A DNA stretch of 5,449 nucleotides from Candidatus Latescibacterota bacterium. Lineage in GTDB: Bacteria > Latescibacterota > UBA2968 > GCA-2709665. Location of the stretch: contig JASLMQ010001061.1 in the NCBI GenBank assembly GCA_030746455.1, positions 1 through 5,449 on the forward strand, written 5' to 3'. Position 1 is the first letter of the stretch; each line of letters begins with the position of its first letter. The notes beneath the pieces were generated by a model that worked only from the letters and a program-made list of their open reading frames with translations, had not been told where the DNA came from and did not search any database. The position numbers and the translations under genes were made by a program. This document shows positions 1-5,449 of this stretch, in pieces.

Positions 1-62
1 TGGAGATCGGGGAAGCGTCTCATTCATGTGTACGTCCAGGACGATCCGCTCGATCTATGCCA

Positions 63-647
63 TCAACCGCGCCGCTCCATGCGCTCCCTTTCAGCATGGA
101 GTAGCTCGATCCAGTGTTTCATATACTGCCCGTGGTCGTGCCAGGTGCGGCCGCTGATCAGGTTGCCGTCGATCACGCAAGGCTCGTCTACAAAGATCCC
201 ACCACAGACCTCCAGGTCGAACTGGCACTTCGGTACGGTGGCCATGCGGCGCCCCTCGAGGACACCGGCGCGCGCCGGGATCTCCACTCCGTGGCAGACG
301 CAGCCGACCGGTCTGTTGTGCTCGAAGAAATGGCGCGTGATCCGTATGAGGTCAGGGTCATCCCTGATGTACTCGGGAGCCCGGCCGCCGGAGTAGAAAA
401 TCCCCACGTAGGCCTCCGGGCGGATGTCCCTGAAGGCGATGTCGGCCTGGATGGTATAGCCCTCGGTCTCGCGAGTGATGTCCCACCCGTCCGGGATCTC
501 GTGCAAGACCATCTGGTAGCGGCGCCTGTCCGGACCTGCCACCACCGGTACGAACCCCTCCTCTTGGACACGGAGGTAGGGATAGAGGGTGTCCACGGTC
601 TCGGTGGCATCTCCGACAACGATCAAGACCTCGTTGTACCTATACAT
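63..647 (-). CDS. DJ-1/PfpI family protein (PfpI-like, 194 aa)
   Basis: This is a cytoplasmic protein of the class I glutamine amidotransferase-like fold, PfpI branch. Visible motifs are the nucleophile elbow with Cys118-His119 (VCHG), the acidic partner Glu16 in ATETVDTLYPY, which lines up with Glu12 of PfpI, and the strand GIFYSGGRAPEYIR at about 82-95, where the usual Pro-Gly-Gly is Ser-Gly-Gly. The C-terminal DGNLISGR at about 160-167 is also typical of the family. It is longer than PfpI itself (about 166 aa) because of an insert at about 42-70, seen in larger family members. Family activities include peptidase, glyoxalase/deglycase-like and isonitrile hydratase reactions, so the exact reaction is open. 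An in-frame GTG lies 12 bases upstream (659), but the only Shine-Dalgarno-like run, AAGGGG, overlaps it, so I chose the ATG at 647, 11 bases downstream of that run. It is the last clear gene of the block, 31 bases after the creatininase-family gene. Family is certain, function is not. Confidence 0.9.
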   Translation of the reverse strand: MYRYNEVLIVVGDATETVDTLYPYLRVQEEGFVPVVAGPDRRRYQMVLHEIPDGWDITRETEGYTIQADIAFRDIRPEAYVGIFYSGGRAPEYIRDDPDLIRITRHFFEHNRPVGCVCHGVEIPARAGVLEGRRMATVPKCQFDLEVCGGIFVDEPCVIDGNLISGRTWHDHGQYMKHWIELLHAERERMERRG

Positions 648-678
648 CAGCGTATCCACCCCTTCTAGCAGGCTTTTC

Positions 679-1386
679 TCATCGTCCCGGCTTCTCGCTC
701 AGCAGTTCACCTACCCGCTCCACGAGGGTATCCAGGAACGCCTTGGCCACATCATCCAGGGGCTCCCTCCGGACGTCCACGTTGGTGATCTGCCACTTTC
801 TTCTGCGCTTCGCATACTCGGGACCCAGATCGTAGTCGATCTCGTACTCCTTGCCCGGCGTGAACCGCGACACGTCCACGGCCTCCGGGCAAAGGGCTCG
901 AAGCACAGCGGTCTCCACCGGCGTTGCGTGGGAGGAGGTCTCCTGCATACCCACTATCGGGTATGGAAAGACGGTGAGAATTCGCATCCCTCCTCTGTTC
1001 TCGTAGTCCTCCACCGCCTTGGCAACCATCTTCTCCTGAGTGGTGCCTCCGTGACCTGAGAGGACCACGGTCGTCTCGAATCGAACCTTCTCCAGCTGTT
1101 GCAGGAGGGCGGTCAGAAGCGGGACGGTCACGTCCTCGGGGAAATCGATCGTTCCCGCGTAGGCGCTGAATCCGGGGCGGCTGAAGTAGGTCGGCGGAAG
1201 CACCACGCCGCCGTAGGTCCTGGCGAGCAGCCGGCACATCTCCTGGGCGCAGATGAGGTCGCACCCCAGGGCAATGTGTTCGCCATGCCATTCGAGAAGG
1301 CCCACGGGAACATACGCGGTGGGATTCTCCTCCAGGGCTTCGCCGAGCTCAGCTACGAACATCGCTGCATAGTCGACTTTCTTCAT
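679..1386 (-). CDS. Creatininase-family metal-dependent amidohydrolase (235 aa)
   Basis: Members of this family are cytoplasmic, use two divalent metals and hydrolyse cyclic or linear amides; examples are creatinine amidohydrolase, the FAPy deformylase ArfB and the MftE peptidase. The N-terminal motif PVGLLEWHGEHIALGCDL (residues 27-44) carries the expected metal ligands Glu32, His34 and Asp43. SGHGG at 110-114 supplies His112 and replaces the NGHGGN form. The late motif, usually HAGExETS, reads HATPVETA at 153-160, so the Glu after His-Ala-Gly has become Pro156 while Glu158 remains. The Lys/Arg-rich stretch AKRRRKW at 192-198 is not a family hallmark I know. Length is close to the family norm of about 230-260. 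An in-frame GTG at 1422 is possible, but the ATG at 1386 has AAGGAA eight bases upstream and gives a normal N-terminus. The gene follows the dehydrogenase by 43 bases. Substrate is unknown; true creatininase activity is not implied. Confidence 0.9.
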   Translation of the reverse strand: MKKVDYAAMFVAELGEALEENPTAYVPVGLLEWHGEHIALGCDLICAQEMCRLLARTYGGVVLPPTYFSRPGFSAYAGTIDFPEDVTVPLLTALLQQLEKVRFETTVVLSGHGGTTQEKMVAKAVEDYENRGGMRILTVFPYPIVGMQETSSHATPVETAVLRALCPEAVDVSRFTPGKEYEIDYDLGPEYAKRRRKWQITNVDVRREPLDDVAKAFLDTLVERVGELLSEKPGR

Positions 1387-1394
1387 ATCTTCGG

Positions 1395-1400
1395 TTCCTT
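1395..1400 (-). promoter_or_regulatory. Ribosome binding site deciding the creatininase-family start
   Basis: On the minus strand AAGGAA lies eight bases before the ATG at 1386. The upstream in-frame GTG at 1422 has no comparable run at proper spacing, so this site supports the shorter protein. Confidence 0.65.
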
Positions 1401-1429
1401 GCCTGCAATGGATCCCTGGCACCCCAGCC

Positions 1430-2161
1430 TCAGTCCATCAGCAGCCCGCCGTTCACATCCAGCGTCACGCCCGTCACGTACGAGGCGGCTGCGGACGCGA
1501 GAAACAGGATGGTCTCGGCGACCTCCTCGGGAGAGCCGAACCGGCCAAGGGGTATGCTGGCGCGAAGCGTCTCTCGCATCTCAGGCGCCGCCGCCGCTGT
1601 GATCTCCGTATCGATCACGCCCGGAGCCACTGCGTTCACCCTCACGCCGCGCGGCGCTCCATGCCGCGCCAGGGTCTTGGTCAGGCAGATCAGCGCCGCC
1701 TTGGTCGCGCTGTAGTGCGCACCCACCGCCACGCCGCCCATTCGTCCCGCCATGGACCCGACGTTGACAATCGAGCCGCTGCCTTGCCTGATCATGGCCT
1801 CTATGCACGTCTGACTGAGCAAGAACGCCGAGGTGAGGTTGACCGTTAGCACCTGGTTCCATTCCTCAAGCGTGATCTCGTCCAGGGGGGTGCGCGGGCA
1901 GATCCCTGCGTTGTTAACCAGCACGTCGATCCGCCCGGCCTCCTTGGACACCCGCGCCACCCACTCCCGCGGAAACGCGCTGTCCGAGAGATCCCCTTGG
2001 ATGAACCGAGGCGCATCCATCACCACGCGATCCGTCGGGAACACCCGGGCCCCCAATGCCTCGAACCGCGCGCAGATCGCACTCCCGATGCCTCCTGCGG
2101 CACCGGTCACCAACACCACCGACTCCATGAACCGGCATCCGATATCCGACGCTTCGCTCAT
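1430..2161 (-). CDS. Short-chain dehydrogenase/reductase, classical (FabG-like) type, 243 aa
   Basis: This is a soluble oxidoreductase with a Rossmann fold. The cofactor loop TGAAGGIG is at residues 19-26, NNAG at 83-86, and the catalytic set is Asn108, Ser136, Tyr150 and Lys154 (YSATK). The PG motif at 180-181 and a C-terminal VTGVTLDVNGG segment at about 229-239 complete a classical member of normal length. Asp44 ends the second beta strand (RVFPTD), a position where an acidic residue usually favours NAD(H) over NADP(H), which suggests an oxidative, catabolic role. Asp57 in GDL fits the adenine-contacting position. The start ATG is preceded by AGAGGA at six bases; a second Met at residue 12 has no such site. 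The gene lies 107 bases downstream of the GH116-like gene and 43 bases upstream of the creatininase-family gene. In this setting a sugar, polyol or hydroxy acid substrate is plausible (inference). Fatty-acid FabG is less likely because no fatty-acid genes are nearby. Confidence 0.93.
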   Translation of the reverse strand: MSEASDIGCRFMESVVLVTGAAGGIGSAICARFEALGARVFPTDRVVMDAPRFIQGDLSDSAFPREWVARVSKEAGRIDVLVNNAGICPRTPLDEITLEEWNQVLTVNLTSAFLLSQTCIEAMIRQGSGSIVNVGSMAGRMGGVAVGAHYSATKAALICLTKTLARHGAPRGVRVNAVAPGVIDTEITAAAAPEMRETLRASIPLGRFGSPEEVAETILFLASAAASYVTGVTLDVNGGLLMD

Positions 2162-2167
2162 CTCAAA

Positions 2168-2173
2168 TCCTCT
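2168..2173 (-). promoter_or_regulatory. Ribosome binding site of the short-chain dehydrogenase
   Basis: On the minus strand AGAGGA is placed six bases before the ATG at 2161. It supports the first Met rather than the Met at residue 12. Confidence 0.65.
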
Positions 2174-2201
2174 GCTGCAGGTTGAGAGTAACGCGCCCGG
2201 C

Positions 2202-2218
2202 CAGACCGGAGCGGTCCG
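2202..2218 (-). other. Small inverted repeat in the widest intergenic gap
   Basis: In the 107-base gap between the GH116-like gene and the dehydrogenase gene, the minus strand can form a hairpin with arms CGGACCG and CGGTCTG around a three-base CTC loop (seven pairs including one G-U). No T-run follows, so it is not a standard intrinsic terminator. It might be an mRNA-processing or stability hairpin, or chance in GC-rich sequence. I see no clear promoter in this gap. Confidence 0.3.
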
Positions 2219-2268
2219 CTATTTCCAGGCGTTCTCTTTGAGCGCGCAACGGACAGCTTCCCGGCGGC

Positions 2269-4770
2269 CTACGTCCAGCGCAGTACCAGGGCTCCCCTGG
2301 GAGGTATCACCACGTCCTTCAGCACCGTCTCCCCTGGCTCGCCGCTCACGATCTCACGGACCTCTCCGTGCTTGACAGAGCAGGCCCCCTGTGCGCTTCC
2401 GTCTGGCAACCGGATCTCTAACGTCCGGATGACGACGGGCTTCTCCGAGATGGGCTCCATCGAAAGCACGATGGAGTTCCCATCGATGGTGAAGGCGATC
2501 TGCCCGCTATAGAGATGCCCGAAGACCGGGATCATCGTGGGGACCCGAACCGGCGCGAGCTTGAGGCTCCGCTCGAGCGCGTCTACGTGGTAGCCCAACA
2601 GGGCGTACATCACGTCCCACATGATCAGGCAGTCTGAGTAGTGCAGCCCGTAGAAGCACTCGCCGTTCCGGCTGTCGAAGAGCAGCAGCCCGCTCCACGG
2701 CTGCTTGACGTGGTTGATGATCACGTCCGCCGTCTCCTCGATCAGGGCCAGACCCTCGTCCACCATGCCGTGCATGATTGCGGCCGAGGCCAGTGGAGCG
2801 GTACTCACCGGCGTGAAGGAATTGGACTGAGACGCCTTCCCTTCCTGTTCCTTGTGGACCGTGGAATCGGCCGGTGACCCGTCGGAATTGCTCCCCATCC
2901 GACAGACGTACTGGGTCGGCTCCACGTTCAGCCTCCAGATGGTTTCGAGGCTCTTCCTGACCCGCTCGGACGGGTGGGTCTCGCCCAGCTCGAGGACGGC
3001 CGCCGGAACGGTCCCATAGGTGAACTGGTCGGCAAAGCAGATGTCGGACTCGGTGCCGGCGGCGGAGTCGTGCGCCAGATCATAGTACTGACCGTTCCAG
3101 AGCCCTCCTTCGGCGACCTCCGACGCCTTCGCGCGGATGCTGCCGCACCATTCGGCGAACTTGGTGTCGCCCAGGCGCCGCGCCATCTTTTCACCCGCCA
3201 GGAGCGCTGCGATCCACTGGTCGGCGATGTAGGCGGCGGCACCGTGCATCGGGAACGTGTCCCACCCCTGGTCGATGCCGTGCACGTCCACCACGCCGTC
3301 CCGATCGATGTCCAGCTCGCGCTCCCCCCATTGGAGCACCTTCTTGACCACGGGGTACATGTCTGCTACGAACTGAGGATCACCCCCCCAGAGCATCTCC
3401 CACACCGTCACGATCGGGAACACGCTGGAATCGCCGGGGTTGAACACCCGGTACTCTGGATTGCGGGCGCTCAGGATGCCGAGCGTGGATGGGATCTCGC
3501 CGCTGTCGAGCTGGGCAGCCGCGATGGCCCGCAGCGACCTGGCGTGCAGATCGGGGAAGAGCGCGGACAGCACGGGTGCGATGTAGATGTCCAGGATCGT
3601 CGCCTCGACCCGGGGACAGTTGATCGACTCATAGAGCACAAAGGTCCCATCGGCAAGCCACCAGGAAATCCGGGGGAGCAGGTAGACGATCTCCGCCACC
3701 ATGGCCCGGTAGTTGGGAGGGAGCGACGAGGCCTCGATCAGCGACCGCCATTCCTGGCTTCGGCAACAGAGCGACTCAATCCTTGGAAAGGCCCAATCCG
3801 CAACACCGCGAGTCCCGTTGGGAAATCGGACCGCGTACTGGTGCCCGAGGAGCGCCTTCGTCCGGGCAGCGGGGAGGTCATAGTGGAAGGGGAAGTACCA
3901 GACCAATGCGAAGCGCACCTCCTTCTCCTCACCCGGTGCGAGCTCCACCTGACCGGAGACGGCCGCCACCGGCCGGTGATGGGAGAAACGACCCAGCCCG
4001 TCGTCCCATCCCCCTTCCTCCGGAAGTCGCCCATCCGCCAAGAAGCACTGCCACGCTTCCAGGAAGTCCTTTCCTTCGGTCTTGACGTTCGGCCCCATCC
4101 AGCGGCCCTCGGGCGCGGGCCACCAGTCCGAAACGGCCGAATACGTGACACCTTCGCTCGGCAGGCAGGCCAGGAGATACTCCGAGCCCGAGAGCTCCTC
4201 GACGCGGGTCTCCATCATAACGGCGGGCTCGCCACGATCGATCACGCAGTTCCGGTTGCCCGCGCCGGGCCAGCTCCGCCGTCTTCGCTCGACGGCGATA
4301 TCGTTCTGCCAGGAGAGGGCTGCTGCCGCCGTGGCGGCCTCCGATCCCGGATTCCGCAGCCGAACTGTGAAGAACACAAGCGGGAGCGAGCTCGAATCGG
4401 CATCGTGGGGGACGAAGGGACTGAATGCCTCCAGGTTGACCTCGCAGGGCAGGCCTGCTGCCTTGTATCCGATTTCCACGAAGGGGAACCGACCGGTGTA
4501 GGTCAGCCCCTCAACACCCTTCAGCCCATCGGTCCCCCCGAGCTGGAGCAGGCACCCGCTTGCCTTGCCTGATGCTGTTCTGGCGTGGACCGACAGGAAG
4601 CTGGCCTCCGGGGTCACCGGAGAGGGATCGGTCCACTCGTTCTGCATCCTCAGGTTCTGGAACGCGCCGTTGCGCCCGATCTCCATCGTGGCGGTACCCA
4701 GACCGCCAAGCGGCATGCCCAGCTCGTCGCCTGTTCCGCCCTCGTACGTGATTCCCGATTCCGTGTTCAC
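2269..4770 (-). CDS. GH116/DUF608-type glycoside hydrolase (GBA2-like), 833 aa
   Basis: The protein resembles GH116 enzymes, which are retaining beta-glucosidases or beta-xylosidases and include human GBA2 (glucosylceramidase). An N-terminal beta-sandwich domain starts with GMPLGGLGTATMEIGRNGAF (18-37), the family's glycine-rich opening, and contains VRLRNPGSEAATAAAALSW at about 136-154. The (alpha/alpha)6 catalytic domain runs from about 350 to 730. By comparison with GBA2 from memory, Glu381 in LYESINCPR matches the nucleophile and Asp504 in DQGWDTF matches the acid/base of the DQTYDGW motif. DIDRDGVVD at 487-495 matches the Asp-rich loop just before it. Residues from about 735 to 833 are beta-rich and extend past the usual end of the fold. 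There is no signal peptide, so it is probably cytoplasmic. The GTG start is chosen because GAGGAGGG sits five bases upstream. It follows the deacylase gene by 18 bases. Sugar specificity cannot be read; several pocket positions differ from characterised enzymes. Confidence 0.87.
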   Translation of the reverse strand: MNTESGITYEGGTGDELGMPLGGLGTATMEIGRNGAFQNLRMQNEWTDPSPVTPEASFLSVHARTASGKASGCLLQLGGTDGLKGVEGLTYTGRFPFVEIGYKAAGLPCEVNLEAFSPFVPHDADSSSLPLVFFTVRLRNPGSEAATAAAALSWQNDIAVERRRRSWPGAGNRNCVIDRGEPAVMMETRVEELSGSEYLLACLPSEGVTYSAVSDWWPAPEGRWMGPNVKTEGKDFLEAWQCFLADGRLPEEGGWDDGLGRFSHHRPVAAVSGQVELAPGEEKEVRFALVWYFPFHYDLPAARTKALLGHQYAVRFPNGTRGVADWAFPRIESLCCRSQEWRSLIEASSLPPNYRAMVAEIVYLLPRISWWLADGTFVLYESINCPRVEATILDIYIAPVLSALFPDLHARSLRAIAAAQLDSGEIPSTLGILSARNPEYRVFNPGDSSVFPIVTVWEMLWGGDPQFVADMYPVVKKVLQWGERELDIDRDGVVDVHGIDQGWDTFPMHGAAAYIADQWIAALLAGEKMARRLGDTKFAEWCGSIRAKASEVAEGGLWNGQYYDLAHDSAAGTESDICFADQFTYGTVPAAVLELGETHPSERVRKSLETIWRLNVEPTQYVCRMGSNSDGSPADSTVHKEQEGKASQSNSFTPVSTAPLASAAIMHGMVDEGLALIEETADVIINHVKQPWSGLLLFDSRNGECFYGLHYSDCLIMWDVMYALLGYHVDALERSLKLAPVRVPTMIPVFGHLYSGQIAFTIDGNSIVLSMEPISEKPVVIRTLEIRLPDGSAQGACSVKHGEVREIVSGEPGETVLKDVVIPPRGALVLRWT

Positions 4771-4775
4771 GTCGT

Positions 4776-4783
4776 CCCTCCTC
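4776..4783 (-). promoter_or_regulatory. Strong ribosome binding site of the GH116-like gene
   Basis: On the minus strand GAGGAGGG lies five bases before the GTG at 4770, close to the consensus Shine-Dalgarno. It is the best site in the window and fixes the GTG start. It lies wholly within the 18-base gap after the deacylase stop codon, which suggests independent, efficient translation of this gene from a shared message. Confidence 0.8.
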
Positions 4784-4788
4784 GCGTT

Positions 4789-5449
4789 CTACGGACGGAT
4801 GATCTGGGCAACCGGCTGGCCCGTGTCAACGTACGGGTGGTCCGTGTGCTTCGGCTTCGGCTTCCGTTCTTCCATGTTCCCCGCGAAGCTGTACAGGTAG
4901 CCCGTGGCCGGCGAGCGGACCTCCATCGTCTTGAGATCGGAGAACCCCAAGATGTGCCCGAGCAGGTGGCCCTCTCCGACTGGATCCGAAGTGTCCAGAT
5001 CCGGGTTCCGCACGTAAAGCCCCGAGCACGGCGCCTCCACGGTCACCTCCTCGTTCTCGTCCAGCCACAGCTGATCCTCTTCCGTGCCTTCCGGCTCCCC
5101 CGGAAGCAGCTCCAGCAGCTTGAAGCAGTTCACAACCGCTCGCAGGCCGCAAAGCACCTCGCGCTCGACGATCACGTTCTGGCCGGACAGCTCGATGCAG
5201 ATCGCCGACCGGCCGCTGTCGTTGTAGTAGGCGGTGAGCACGCAGGGAAACTTGGGGCCCTCCGTCTCCTTCTTCCGGCCAGGTCGGCGTCGCCCGAAAC
5301 GCACCGCGGAGGCCCCCGCAAGCTCTATGCTCATCTCCACGTCCGAGCGCGCCAGCACGGTGGTGGCCCGCGCGATCTGCCAGCAGTGCAGGTCGATATT
5401 GTGCGTGGGCTCATCCAGAATGGCGTTGAACATCGCGTTGGACAGCCGC
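4789..5449 (-). CDS. AstE/AspA-family zinc deacylase (succinylglutamate desuccinylase/aspartoacylase-like), 5' end cut by window
   Basis: Only the C-terminal 220 or so residues are present. The frame stays open to the right edge: RLSNA precedes the Met at 5433, so that Met is internal and not the start. NIDLHCW (codons near 5398-5377) matches the DLH segment carrying the second zinc-binding His; the first zinc motif (HGNE-type) would lie outside the window. IELSGQ, near codons 5196-5179, carries the Glu expected to be catalytic. From about 5050 down to the stop is the C-terminal beta-barrel typical of the family, with APCSGLYVRNPDLD, HILGFSDLKTMEVRSP and a closing VDTGQPVAQI. Known members remove acyl groups from amino acids (N-succinylglutamate, N-acetylaspartate) using one zinc. 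No arginine-catabolism genes are seen, so a role in AstE's pathway is unlikely and the acyl substrate is unknown. A Lys/His-rich loop interrupts the barrel at about 4866-4833. The stop is 18 bases before the GH116-like gene, which suggests co-transcription. Confidence 0.88.
   Translation of the reverse strand, partial: RLSNAMFNAILDEPTHNIDLHCWQIARATTVLARSDVEMSIELAGASAVRFGRRRPGRKKETEGPKFPCVLTAYYNDSGRSAICIELSGQNVIVEREVLCGLRAVVNCFKLLELLPGEPEGTEEDQLWLDENEEVTVEAPCSGLYVRNPDLDTSDPVGEGHLLGHILGFSDLKTMEVRSPATGYLYSFAGNMEERKPKPKHTDHPYVDTGQPVAQIIRP

Noticed and set aside
657..659. GTG start for the DJ-1/PfpI gene
   Set aside because: The nearest Shine-Dalgarno-like run overlaps the GTG itself, leaving no spacing; the ATG at 647 is a better placed start, and family homology begins just after it.
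114..668. A 184-codon open frame on the plus strand, antisense to the DJ-1/PfpI gene
   Set aside because: It has the same codon-aligned antisense relation, no family motif, and lies over a gene with a conserved active site.
1420..1422. GTG start for the creatininase-family gene
   Set aside because: It would add 12 residues with no family resemblance and has no properly spaced ribosome site, whereas the ATG at 1386 has AAGGAA eight bases upstream.
2222..2251. A possible minus-strand promoter (TTGCGC and GAAATA) before the dehydrogenase gene
   Set aside because: The -10 match is poor and the spacing is marginal; such matches occur often by chance, so I did not call a promoter.
2974..4572. A 532-codon open frame on the plus strand, antisense to the GH116-like gene
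   Set aside because: It is exactly codon-aligned with the sense gene, so it stays open merely because the sense gene avoids TTA, CTA and TCA codons, which are rare in GC-rich genes. The translation shows no recognisable domain, while the sense frame has clear family motifs.
4789..5449. Assignment of the deacylase as AstE of the arginine succinyltransferase pathway
   Set aside because: No other genes of that pathway are present and the C-terminal barrel resembles the broad AstE/AspA-like family, not AstE specifically.

Overview
The window is a compact, GC-rich bacterial gene block in which every supported gene lies on the minus strand, so transcription runs from the right edge to the left. 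Four complete genes and one gene cut by the right edge fill almost all of it. Spacing is short (18, 107, 43 and 31 bases) and each internal gene has a Shine-Dalgarno-like sequence, so the block reads as one operon whose promoter lies beyond base 5449. There are no RNA genes, mobile elements, long repeats or CRISPR arrays, and no convincing terminator. The host is a high-GC bacterium with ordinary Shine-Dalgarno initiation. The mix of families is what I would expect in a heterotroph from an environmental, possibly uncultivated lineage, but nothing in the sequence fixes the taxon.

In order of transcription: 5449-4789 is the C-terminal part of a zinc-dependent deacylase of the succinylglutamate desuccinylase/aspartoacylase (AstE/AspA) family. 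4770-2269 is an 833-residue GH116/DUF608-type glycoside hydrolase related to the bile-acid beta-glucosidase GBA2. 2161-1430 is a classical short-chain dehydrogenase with all catalytic residues and an acidic residue favouring NAD. 1386-679 is a creatininase-family metal-dependent amidohydrolase with an altered signature motif. 647-63 is a DJ-1/PfpI-family protein with its Cys-His nucleophile elbow. Bases 1-62 hold no gene I can support, although another gene may begin there.

None of the four complete proteins shows a signal peptide or membrane segment, so the pathway appears cytoplasmic and would need an imported substrate. A plausible reading (inference) is a small catabolic module: the GH116-like enzyme cleaves a beta-glycoside, the two metal-dependent hydrolases open amide or ester bonds, the dehydrogenase oxidises a released alcohol or sugar, and the DJ-1/PfpI protein handles a reactive carbonyl or another small molecule. 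The substrate is unknown. The points most worth following are this gene combination, the non-standard active-site surroundings and C-terminal extension of the GH116-like enzyme, and the changed motif in the creatininase-family protein.
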